NCBI RefSeq assembly: GCF_000422545.1
Contig: NZ_AULZ01000010.1
Location: 1 to 64,000, forward strand
Direction: 5' to 3'
Origin: Desulfocurvibacter africanus subsp. africanus DSM 2603
GTDB taxonomy: Bacteria > Desulfobacterota > Desulfovibrionia > Desulfovibrionales > Desulfovibrionaceae
DNA: 64,000 nucleotides
The notes under the pieces were generated by a model. That model did not search any database. It was not told the origin of the DNA and saw only the letters and a program-made list of their open reading frames with translations. A program made the translations under genes and the position numbers. Shown here piece by piece: positions 10,197 to 16,796 of this stretch; position 1 is the stretch's first letter, and each line of letters starts with the position of its first letter.

Positions 10197-11039
10197 TCAC
10201 GCCCGCGCCAGCACCAGCACGTCAACCACGCTTGCGCCCGCCGCTTTGAGCACCAGGGCGCACTGCTCGATGGTCGCACCAGTGGTCATGATGTCGTCCA
10301 CCAGCAGCACGCGGCGGCCCTCGACCTGGGCCTCGTCCGCGCGGAAGGCTCCTAGCAGGTTGATGCGCCTGGTTCTGGCGTCCAGCCGGGCCTGGGGCGG
10401 CGTGTGCCGGATGCGCATGAGCGCCGAGTGACACAGGGGCCGGTCAAGCGCATGGGCCAGGTCGCGGGCCAGCTCCAAAGATTGATTGTAGCCGCGCCAG
10501 GCCAAGCGGCGTGGATGCAAGGGCACGGGAGCCAGCAGGTCTGGCAGACCCGAGCCGCCGCGAAGGAAGAAGGCCTCGGCAGCCAATGCTTGCAAGAGTC
10601 TTGCATGGCCAAGCCCCTGGCGGAACTTGAAGGCCAGCAGGATGTCCTTGAGCAGCCCGGCATACGGGCCATGGAAGAAGAAGGAATCCCAAGGCTTGGG
10701 CGTGCGCAGACACTCCGCGCACAGATGCGGCGGATCGTCCGCCTGGGCGTACAGCTCGCCGCAACTGGGGCAGTAGCCGGCCAGGCGCGGGGCCAGTTCG
10801 CGGGCGCAGGCAGCACAGAGCACGACATCGCAGACGGGCGAATCGGTCGCGCGCAGATCATAACAGGCAAGGCAGCGCTCTTTGAATAGCGCCACGCCGG
10901 CGGCCAGCCTCAGAACCCGCATTGCGGCTCGACCGAAGGCCGCAGGCATGACTTGTCCAGACATGCGCAGCAGGGTCGCAAGCCTGCCAGCCAGGTTCAG
11001 GCGCGCCAGACCGAACCACTCTTTTCCCAGCCTGCTCAT
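10197..11039 (-). CDS. comF: ComF-family phosphoribosyltransferase-like protein
   Basis: 280-residue cytoplasmic protein of the ComF/GntX family, linked in other bacteria to DNA uptake and use. It has two zinc-type Cys clusters (CLACYD...CAACA, CPSCGE...CAEC), then a phosphoribosyltransferase domain with HPRRLAWRGYNQS and the PRPP loop VLLVDDIMTTGAT near the C-terminus. The start ATG at 11039 gives MSRLGKEW and avoids overlap with the upstream gene; a longer reading (to 11162) would run inside that gene. It is the last gene of a five-gene minus-strand run. Confidence 0.85.
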   Translation of the reverse strand: MSRLGKEWFGLARLNLAGRLATLLRMSGQVMPAAFGRAAMRVLRLAAGVALFKERCLACYDLRATDSPVCDVVLCAACARELAPRLAGYCPSCGELYAQADDPPHLCAECLRTPKPWDSFFFHGPYAGLLKDILLAFKFRQGLGHARLLQALAAEAFFLRGGSGLPDLLAPVPLHPRRLAWRGYNQSLELARDLAHALDRPLCHSALMRIRHTPPQARLDARTRRINLLGAFRADEAQVEGRRVLLVDDIMTTGATIEQCALVLKAAGASVVDVLVLARA

Positions 11040-11067
11040 CGCCGATTCGAGCCGTCCTGGGGCGAGC

Positions 11068-11673
11068 TCAAGCCGGATGATCCAAGGACCGCCAAGCAGC
11101 CGCTCCGCTTTCGCGCAGCAGGGCGCAGGCGGCCTCATCGGCAGCCAAGTCGTCCGGTCCATCCTTGCCGCGCAAGGTCAGCGGCTCGGACAAGGCGTAT
11201 TTGAAATTGACTAGGAAGTACTTGAGGGTCAGCAGGCTGCCCTCGAACAGACGTTCGCCCGTGGGCCGCCCGGCGACCAGCATCACGTGGGCCGTGCGCC
11301 GGGGCAAGCCGGTGATGGACGGGTCCAGGGCCATGCCCTTCTCGTAGTAGGACTGGCTGCGGTCGATGAAGGCCTTGAAGTGCGCGGGCAGATGGTAAAA
11401 ATAGATGGGCGAGGCGAACAATACGAAGGGCGCTGTGAGCAGGAGGCCGAACAGCTCCTCGGCCTGGTCCCTGTCGGCCAGCACGCAACGCCGGCCTGGT
11501 GAACGGCGGCAGGCCCCGCAGCCGAGGCAAGGCTCGATGGCATAGTCGGCAAGGCGCACTTCGCGCGCATCGCCGCCCGCCTGGCGCAATCCCGCCAGGA
11601 ACATTCGCGCCGCCATGTCGCTGTTGCCGCCCTGGCGCGGGCTGCAGCGGAAGATTACGGGCGGCGCTGTCAC
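11068..11673 (-). CDS. NADPH-dependent FMN reductase / iron-sulfur flavoprotein-like
   Basis: Flavodoxin-fold protein of 201 residues, probably binding FMN (CSPRQGGNSD at the N-terminus, FASPIYFYHLPAHFKAFIDR for the flavin site). A Cys cluster (Cys49, 52, 55 and 63) sits where iron-sulfur flavoproteins carry a cluster, which suggests one-electron transfer. The C-terminal part (from about 150) looks variable. The gene starts 10 bp after the stop of the predicted selenoprotein gene, so the two are almost certainly co-transcribed. Confidence 0.85.
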   Translation of the reverse strand: MTAPPVIFRCSPRQGGNSDMAARMFLAGLRQAGGDAREVRLADYAIEPCLGCGACRRSPGRRCVLADRDQAEELFGLLLTAPFVLFASPIYFYHLPAHFKAFIDRSQSYYEKGMALDPSITGLPRRTAHVMLVAGRPTGERLFEGSLLTLKYFLVNFKYALSEPLTLRGKDGPDDLAADEAACALLRESGAAAWRSLDHPA

Positions 11674-11683
11674 GGCAATACCC

Positions 11684-11905
11684 TCAGGCCGTCCGCGTCA
11701 GGCGCACCAGCATGTGGCCTTCGCGCGGCTCGGAAGTCAGGTTCCAGCCCATGTCCGGAGCCAGATGCGCCTGGATCTGGCGCACGGCCTTGTCCTGGAC
11801 CAAGGCTTCCACCACGTCGACCCGACCGAAACGGAGATACCAACCTATCTCCAGTCCGACCCCTCAACACTTCTCGCGCAGGTCGAGGAATATGCTCCCG
11901 GCCAT
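11684..11905 (-). CDS. Candidate TusA/SirA-like selenoprotein with in-frame UGA
   Basis: A 73-codon gene interrupted only by UGA at codon 14 (11864-11866), giving LDLREKC-U-GVGLEIGWYL. The start has a strong ribosome site (AAGGAGAG, 7 nt before ATG), and reading continues to TGA at 11684. The residues fit the TusA/SirA two-layer fold: LD.R..C at the usual active site (Cys13, with UGA at 14 in place of Pro of CPxP), then DKAVRQIQAHLAPDMGW and a closing beta hairpin. A perfect stem-loop starts 11 nt after the UGA. It lies between the MBL hydrolase and FMN reductase genes, so a sulfur- or selenium-transfer or redox role is plausible. The alternative is a nonsense-mutated pseudogene. No selA/B/C/D gene is in the window. 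Confidence 0.75.
11833..11852 (-). promoter_or_regulatory. Predicted bacterial SECIS hairpin
   Basis: On the minus strand GGAGATA pairs perfectly with TATCTCC around a GGTTGG loop. The stem starts 11 nt, and the loop 18 nt, after the in-frame UGA. The loop opens with G. This matches the known spacing and loop rule for bacterial SECIS elements read by SelB. Confidence 0.75.
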
Positions 11906-11962
11906 GGCGCTCTCCTTGTGTTCCGATTTTCACAAGGATTCTGACCGACTTCCGTGCGCAGG

Positions 11963-12589
11963 TCAATCGGCGAAGGCGGACAAAAAAGGGTTGTTCAACT
12001 CCTCATCCCCCACGCTCGTCTCCGGGCCGTGGCCCGAATAGACCACGGTCTCCTTGGGCAGGCTGAATATCTTGTCGCGCACCGAGCGCTTGAGGGCCTC
12101 CAGGCTTCCGCCCGGAAAGTCCGTGCGGCCGACGGAGCGGTAGAACAGCAGATCGCCCACGAATACGGAACGTCCCTGGGGGAAATGGAAAGACAGGCTG
12201 CCGGGCGTGTGGCCGGGAGTGGCCAACACATGGCAGGCCAGGCCGATGAACTCCGCGGGGCCTTCCTCCAGAGGAGTGAACTCGAAGTCTGGAACCTTGG
12301 GAAAGCCCATGAACCCGCCGCCGCCCACTGGCGTGTCCAGCAAAAACTCGTCGGCTCGGCTGGCCATGATCGGCGCGCCCGTGGCCTTGGCCAGAACCGA
12401 GTTGCCGAAGATGTGATCAAAGTGCAGATGCGTGGCCAGGATGGTTTCCAGGCTCAGCTTCTCGTCGCGCAGGAAGTCGAGGATCTCCCGCGGGTCGCCG
12501 CCCGGATCGATAGCCAGGGCGCGGCCTGCGTTGTCCACGACATAGGCGTTGGTTTCCAGCGGTCCGAGAGCGAAGGACGTCACACGCAT
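11963..12589 (-). CDS. MBL-fold metallo-hydrolase (glyoxalase II-like)
   Basis: Metal-dependent hydrolase of 208 residues with the canonical THLHFDH motif (His54, His56, Asp58, His59), a later GHTPGS, VGDLLF (bridging Asp) and YSGHGPET. It belongs to the glyoxalase II / persulfide-dioxygenase-like group, but I see no feature that separates thioester hydrolase from sulfur-oxidising activity. The start at 12589 follows GGAGGAATT and overlaps the tail of the nitroreductase gene region. A longer frame upstream is just the nitroreductase gene read out of frame. It lies immediately upstream of the candidate selenoprotein gene. Confidence 0.9.
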   Translation of the reverse strand: MRVTSFALGPLETNAYVVDNAGRALAIDPGGDPREILDFLRDEKLSLETILATHLHFDHIFGNSVLAKATGAPIMASRADEFLLDTPVGGGGFMGFPKVPDFEFTPLEEGPAEFIGLACHVLATPGHTPGSLSFHFPQGRSVFVGDLLFYRSVGRTDFPGGSLEALKRSVRDKIFSLPKETVVYSGHGPETSVGDEELNNPFLSAFAD

Positions 12590-12590
12590 G

Positions 12591-13109
12591 CTATAATTCC
12601 TCCAAAAGCAGTTCTGCCAATTCCTTTCGCGAGGACACGCCAGGATGCGCCGGCCGTCCCAGGGCGATGACCGCCTGCAACTCCAAAAGCCGCGAATCCA
12701 GAGACAGCGCGTCCATGACTTGCGGCGAGTGGTTGATGATCTCTCCGAGCCACACCCCGCCCAAGTCCAGGGCATGCGCGGCCAGCAACATGTTCTGGAT
12801 GCACGCGCCCGCGCTCTGATGGTCCTTGGCCTCGTGGTACATGGCCTCGCGGTCCAGGAATACACAGATCAAGGCCGAGGCGGAGCGCAGGATGGGCGCA
12901 TACTTGCTGCATGAGGCCAAAGCTTCCTGGCGGGCGTCGCCGGCCTGGATCACCAGAAAGCGCCAAGGCTGATTATTTAGCCCGCTGGGCGCCCAACGGC
13001 CGGCTTCGAGTATGCGCAGAAGCTCCTCGCGCGTCACCGGATCGCCCGTGTACCTGCGCACGCTGCGACGTTCGCGGATGGCGGTAAGGACAGGATTTTG
13101 CCGTTCCAT
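12591..13109 (-). CDS. Nitroreductase-family protein
   Basis: FMN-dependent NAD(P)H oxidoreductase of 172 residues. AIRERRSVRRYTGDPV and LEAGRWAPSGLNNQPWRF are the family's FMN-binding segments, and QNMLLAAHALDLGGVWLGE is the dimer-interface helix. The start at 13109 follows AAGGAGGAG; residues from a longer reading upstream are not part of the family. It heads the five-gene run nitroreductase, MBL hydrolase, TusA-like, FMN reductase, comF. The substrate cannot be told from sequence. Confidence 0.9.
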   Translation of the reverse strand: MERQNPVLTAIRERRSVRRYTGDPVTREELLRILEAGRWAPSGLNNQPWRFLVIQAGDARQEALASCSKYAPILRSASALICVFLDREAMYHEAKDHQSAGACIQNMLLAAHALDLGGVWLGEIINHSPQVMDALSLDSRLLELQAVIALGRPAHPGVSSRKELAELLLEEL

Positions 13110-13244
13110 GCGCTCCTCCTTCGCTTCGAAATGATTCATATAGGTTAACCTGGAGTCAACGGGCGCGGCAACACCTTTCCGTATCTGGCGATCCCATTCG
13201 GGACGCTTGTGTAAACACACCTGACACTGTAAGTGATCTGGCTC

Positions 13245-15701
13245 ATGAGAACCGACATGAATCTGCTCCGGGCGGATAAAGTAAGGCTGACCAAGCGCGA
13301 TCTCGTGCGCTGGGAGCACTTCATCAAGGACGAACTCTCCGAGTTCGTTGCTTTCACTTCCTATAGCCTATACTTCCCCCACTCGGGATCACAGGCCGAA
13401 GCAGCTTGGAAGAGCCGTTCCTTCGATCCAGCGCGGGGCGAGGCCCTGTACCTGCCGGACGAACAACGCCTGTTCCTGCCCCTGTCCTCGGGCGGCGACG
13501 TGCTCGGCGTCTTCGTGGCCAAGGGCGTGGCCCTGCCCGCGCCTCAAGTCCTGCCGCACCTGCTGACCCAGATCGGCGAACTGGTGCTGGACAAGCTCCT
13601 GCTTTACAGAGCCGGCATCTCCGACCCCCTGACCGGCCTGTTCAACTCCTCGGCCTTCCTGCACGCTCTGGAACGCGAGATCGAGCTCATCCAGAACTGC
13701 ATGTTGCCCGAAGAGGACGTTGGACCCGATACGGCGCTTACGCCCTTCAGCGGCCGCTGCGGCCTGCTGGTGATGGACGTGGATCATTTCCAGCGCATCA
13801 ATGACGCCTGCGGCTACACCTTCGGCGAGCAGTGCTTGGCCGAACTGGGCAAGCTGCTCAAGGAGCTGTGCCCGGACCCGAGCATCGCCGGGCGCATCGG
13901 CGAGGACCAGTTCGCCCTGCTCTGCCCCGACGCCTCGCCCTCAGCCTGCCAGCGCCTCGCCGAACGCATCCAGCGGGCCGTAGCCGGCAAAATTTTCGAG
14001 GATCCCCTCACGGGCGAGCAGCTCGCGCTCACGGTGAGCATCGGCAGCGCCAACTACCCTGCCGACCTGCGCGGCAGCCAGCTGCGCCAAGCCGTGCCCG
14101 AGCGCGCGCGCATCCTGCTGCGCAAGGCGCGCAAGGCCTTGGCCACGGCCAAGGCCCACGGCCGCAGCCGCAGCTTTGCCTTCGAGCGCATTCTGGCCGA
14201 TGGCGGCAACGTGCTGGAGATCCTGCCGCTCAACCGCCTGAGCGTAAGCCTGGGTCGGCGCGTGGACGCGCAGGAGGGCATGCGCTTCCTGGTGGCCAGC
14301 CGCGAGTGGGACCGCGAAGCCGAGGTCACCTCCGGCGACGGCGAACGGCTCACGGGCCGCTATCCGGCCATGTACAAGGGCGAGGTCATGCTCGTGGAAG
14401 TCCAGGAGGACATGGCCTTCGCCGACGTGCTGCACATGAGCGACGCGGCTTGGCCAATCGCTCCGGGCGACCGGCTGACGCTGGTGCCCAAGGCCGACAC
14501 GCTGCCCGGCGATGGCGCTACGGCTTCCGGCGCAGCCAGCCCGGACTTGCTCACGGGCCTGCACGCCTATCGGGGATTCATGGAGTCCTTTGCCCAGGCT
14601 CGCCTGGACGCGGAGAGCTTCACCTTGGCCCTGGTGCGCATCACGGCCGGCGAGCAACGCAGCCTGCAACCTTCCGCCTTCCTCAAGGAAGTCGACACGC
14701 ACGTGCGCGAGGTGGCCGAACTGAGCCGGGACCTTTTCGGCGCCGATGTGCTGGCCGGCCGCTACAGCCTGAACAGCATCTGCTATTATCTGCCTGGCCA
14801 GCCTCCGAAAGCGCACGTGGAGCGCTTCACCGAGCTGGTCACAGCCGCCCAGGAACGCCTGGGGCTGATCCTCGCCGCGGGCTTGGCCAGCTACCCGTTC
14901 CTGGCCTACACCAAGGCCGAGATAGTCGAGAACTGCCGCAAGGCGTTGGACCACGCGCTCATGCTGCCCCAGCCCATGGTGGCCATGTTCGACAGCATAT
15001 CGCTCAACGTGAGCGCCGACCGTCATTTCGCCCAGGGCGATCTGTACGCGGCCGTGGAGGAGTACAAGCGTTCGCTGCTGGCCGACCAGGAGAACCACCT
15101 CGCGGCCAACTCCCTGGGCATTTGCTACGCCCGGCTGGGCCGGCCCGAGCAGGCCCTGACACTGTTCGAAAGCGTTGCTGCCAAGCATCCCGAGGACCTC
15201 ATGGCCGCATACAACCTGGGCACGACCTCCCTGCGCCTGGGCGAGTTCGAGCGGGCGCGCGCGGCCTTCGAGCGCTGCCTGAAGCTCAAGCCCGGCCATG
15301 TTTACAGCCTCATCCGCCTGGGCCAACTGGCCGAGCGCGACAACGATCTGCCCACGGCCGGCGAGTACTACCTGCGGGCATCCGAGACCAAAATCGGCCG
15401 CATACTGACCATGCGCCACCTGGCCAGACTCGACCTGGCCGAGGGCCGCTTCGAGGAAGCGCGCGAGAACCTGCACCAGGCGCTCATCCTCAACCCCTAT
15501 GACGCCATGGCCGTGCACCTCATGGCCAAGCTCTACCTGGAGGCCGGCGAAGACCCGGAAATCGCCGAGACCCTGGCTCGCCAAAGCGTGACCCTCAAGC
15601 CGGACAAAGCCCAGTATTGGAGGCTTCTGGCCCAGGCCCTGGAAGCATGCGGAAAGCCCGACGAGGCCCGCAAGGCCATGGAACGCGCCGAGAGCCTGTA
15701 A
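13245..15701 (+). CDS. Degenerate GGDEF protein with C-terminal TPR repeats
   Basis: 818-residue cytoplasmic protein. A GAF-like N-terminal region (about 1-120) is followed by a GGDEF-type domain (DPLTGLFNSSAF ... VMDVDHFQRIND). Its signature reads GEDQF instead of GGDEF, so diguanylate cyclase activity is doubtful. A second, more eroded domain (LLTGLHAYRGF ... AGRYSLNSI) follows at about 435-590. At least five TPR units from about 610 to the end suggest protein partners. It is probably a c-di-GMP-related scaffold or sensor rather than an enzyme. Possible starts are GTG 13233, ATG 13245 and ATG 13257; none has a strong ribosome site. Confidence 0.85.
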   Translation: MRTDMNLLRADKVRLTKRDLVRWEHFIKDELSEFVAFTSYSLYFPHSGSQAEAAWKSRSFDPARGEALYLPDEQRLFLPLSSGGDVLGVFVAKGVALPAPQVLPHLLTQIGELVLDKLLLYRAGISDPLTGLFNSSAFLHALEREIELIQNCMLPEEDVGPDTALTPFSGRCGLLVMDVDHFQRINDACGYTFGEQCLAELGKLLKELCPDPSIAGRIGEDQFALLCPDASPSACQRLAERIQRAVAGKIFEDPLTGEQLALTVSIGSANYPADLRGSQLRQAVPERARILLRKARKALATAKAHGRSRSFAFERILADGGNVLEILPLNRLSVSLGRRVDAQEGMRFLVASREWDREAEVTSGDGERLTGRYPAMYKGEVMLVEVQEDMAFADVLHMSDAAWPIAPGDRLTLVPKADTLPGDGATASGAASPDLLTGLHAYRGFMESFAQARLDAESFTLALVRITAGEQRSLQPSAFLKEVDTHVREVAELSRDLFGADVLAGRYSLNSICYYLPGQPPKAHVERFTELVTAAQERLGLILAAGLASYPFLAYTKAEIVENCRKALDHALMLPQPMVAMFDSISLNVSADRHFAQGDLYAAVEEYKRSLLADQENHLAANSLGICYARLGRPEQALTLFESVAAKHPEDLMAAYNLGTTSLRLGEFERARAAFERCLKLKPGHVYSLIRLGQLAERDNDLPTAGEYYLRASETKIGRILTMRHLARLDLAEGRFEEARENLHQALILNPYDAMAVHLMAKLYLEAGEDPEIAETLARQSVTLKPDKAQYWRLLAQALEACGKPDEARKAMERAESL

Positions 15702-15815
15702 TCCGGGCTAATCCAGCATAACGCAATGGGCGCCGCCGTATCGCCGAGGGCTGGCGCATCCTCTGCCAAGGCTCACCAGCCGAGGTCACTGTAATGAGTG
15801 AAACAGGAGTGAACG

Positions 15816-16094
15816 ATGCAAGATGACAAGGGGCTTTTCTACTACCCCTTTCCGCAAAATAAGCATGTGCGCATGTACGTGAAGGAAGAGGAAGGGACCT
15901 TGTGGTTCCGCATGTGGAACGCCAACGATGCCCAGCTGTGGGAAGACCACGGCTGGGTTCCATACGGGGCGGTGAAGCGGGCCAAGGAACTCTTCAAAAA
16001 GAAAGGCCCGTCCCAGGGCGGTCCCCAGGCGTTTGACCCGGACAAGGCCTACGACCCCGAAGTGGCCCGGCTCATCATCAAGGAAGGCAAATAG
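15816..16094 (+). CDS. Conserved small hypothetical protein
   Basis: 92 residues, with CAGGAG just before the start. The first half is aromatic and charged (YYPFPQNKHVRMYV, LWFRMWN, LWEDHGWVPYGAV) and looks like a small beta fold. The second half is a Lys/Gly/Pro-rich linker ending in a short helix (PEVARLIIKEG). No signal peptide and no known motif. It resembles short uncharacterised proteins found in Desulfovibrio-like genomes; no function is offered. It converges with the receiver gene, 7 bp apart. Confidence 0.75.
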   Translation: MQDDKGLFYYPFPQNKHVRMYVKEEEGTLWFRMWNANDAQLWEDHGWVPYGAVKRAKELFKKKGPSQGGPQAFDPDKAYDPEVARLIIKEGK

Positions 16095-16101
16095 CTCCGG
16101 C

Positions 16102-16476
16102 TCAGGCCACTTTTTGCACTGCTTCGGCCAGGCCTTGCACCAAGTGCAGCTTGGACACGAAAGCGTTCATTTCCGCGTTCCCACCCACCGGCCGCAGATC
16201 GCAAAGGTCCGCGGCCGAAACGCCGATGATGGGCACGCTGCCAAGCCGTTTGCTTCTGCCCCGGATGATGCGGATGATTTCCAGTCCCCGTGGGCGGCCG
16301 TGCAGATGCATGTCCACCACGATGAGCGCTGGATCGATACGCGGCAAGAGGCTCATGGCCTCCTTCTCGCTATGCGCCGCGACTGTTTGGTAGTTCATCT
16401 TCTCCAAGACCTCCGTGATGATCGCCACATAGATGGGCTCGTCTTCGATGACGAAGCACACTGGCTTGTCTGACAC
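16102..16476 (-). CDS. Stand-alone response-regulator receiver domain
   Basis: Single-domain receiver of 124 residues. Acidic pair Glu11-Asp12 (FVIEDEP), phosphoacceptor Asp55 (LIVVDMHLHG), a switch Ser in GVSA and Lys in VSKLHL are all in place. There is no output domain, so it would act by phosphotransfer or protein contact, as CheY-like proteins do. I choose the GTG start at 16476 because GGGAGGA precedes it at good spacing; the longer frame adds 39 unrelated residues. No histidine kinase is adjacent. Confidence 0.9.
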   Translation of the reverse strand: MSDKPVCFVIEDEPIYVAIITEVLEKMNYQTVAAHSEKEAMSLLPRIDPALIVVDMHLHGRPRGLEIIRIIRGRSKRLGSVPIIGVSAADLCDLRPVGGNAEMNAFVSKLHLVQGLAEAVQKVA

Positions 16477-16591
16477 GGCGCTCGTCCTCCCTGTAGGCGG
16501 AAGGGAACGGTGCGGCAGAATGCCTATTATACTTGCCACACCTTTGGTCCACCAAACTACGCCGCACAATACGCATTGCGAAGTATCTGTC

Positions 16592-16623
16592 AATAATAAC
16601 GAGTAATTTTATCCGTTATTATT
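16592..16623. promoter_or_regulatory. Perfect 10-bp inverted repeat in AT-rich gap
   Basis: AATAATAACG (16592-16601) and CGTTATTATT (16614-16623) flank a 12-nt AT-rich centre. It lies in the 320-bp gap upstream of the receiver gene and downstream of the M16 gene, which holds no gene. It could be an operator or a weak hairpin. Confidence 0.4.
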
Positions 16624-16725
16624 CTTGAACAGCTTTCCTCCAATCGTTGTATTCCGACAGAGAATTCTGCATGCGGTTTCGTGTACGGGTTCTAAACTGA
16701 CCGGTGTTCTCTTGCCCACGAAACA

Positions 16726-16761
16726 ACGTCAGGGGAAGCGGTCCGCCGCCTCCCCTGACGT
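16726..16761 (-). terminator. Terminator after the M16 peptidase gene
   Basis: ACGTCAGGGGA (16726-16736) pairs with TCCCCTGACGT (16751-16761). On the minus strand it is followed by TTGTTTCG. It lies 35 bp past the M16 stop. Confidence 0.6.
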
Positions 16762-16796
16762 GATGTATTCTCGTAGCGAGAGTTCTCTGGCAGTAG

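Noticed and set aside
11670-11966. A 98-codon minus-strand frame over the UGA gene
   Set aside because: It is in a different frame, Arg/Gly-rich, and fits no family; the UGA frame has the ribosome site and the fold pattern.
11499-12041. A 180-codon plus-strand frame across the selenoprotein region
   Set aside because: It is antisense to well-supported genes and to the UGA gene; composition is Arg/Ser/Pro-rich shadow sequence.
13941-15584. A 547-codon antisense frame opposite the GGDEF-TPR gene
   Set aside because: High-G+C shadow of a strongly coding plus-strand gene; no family residues.
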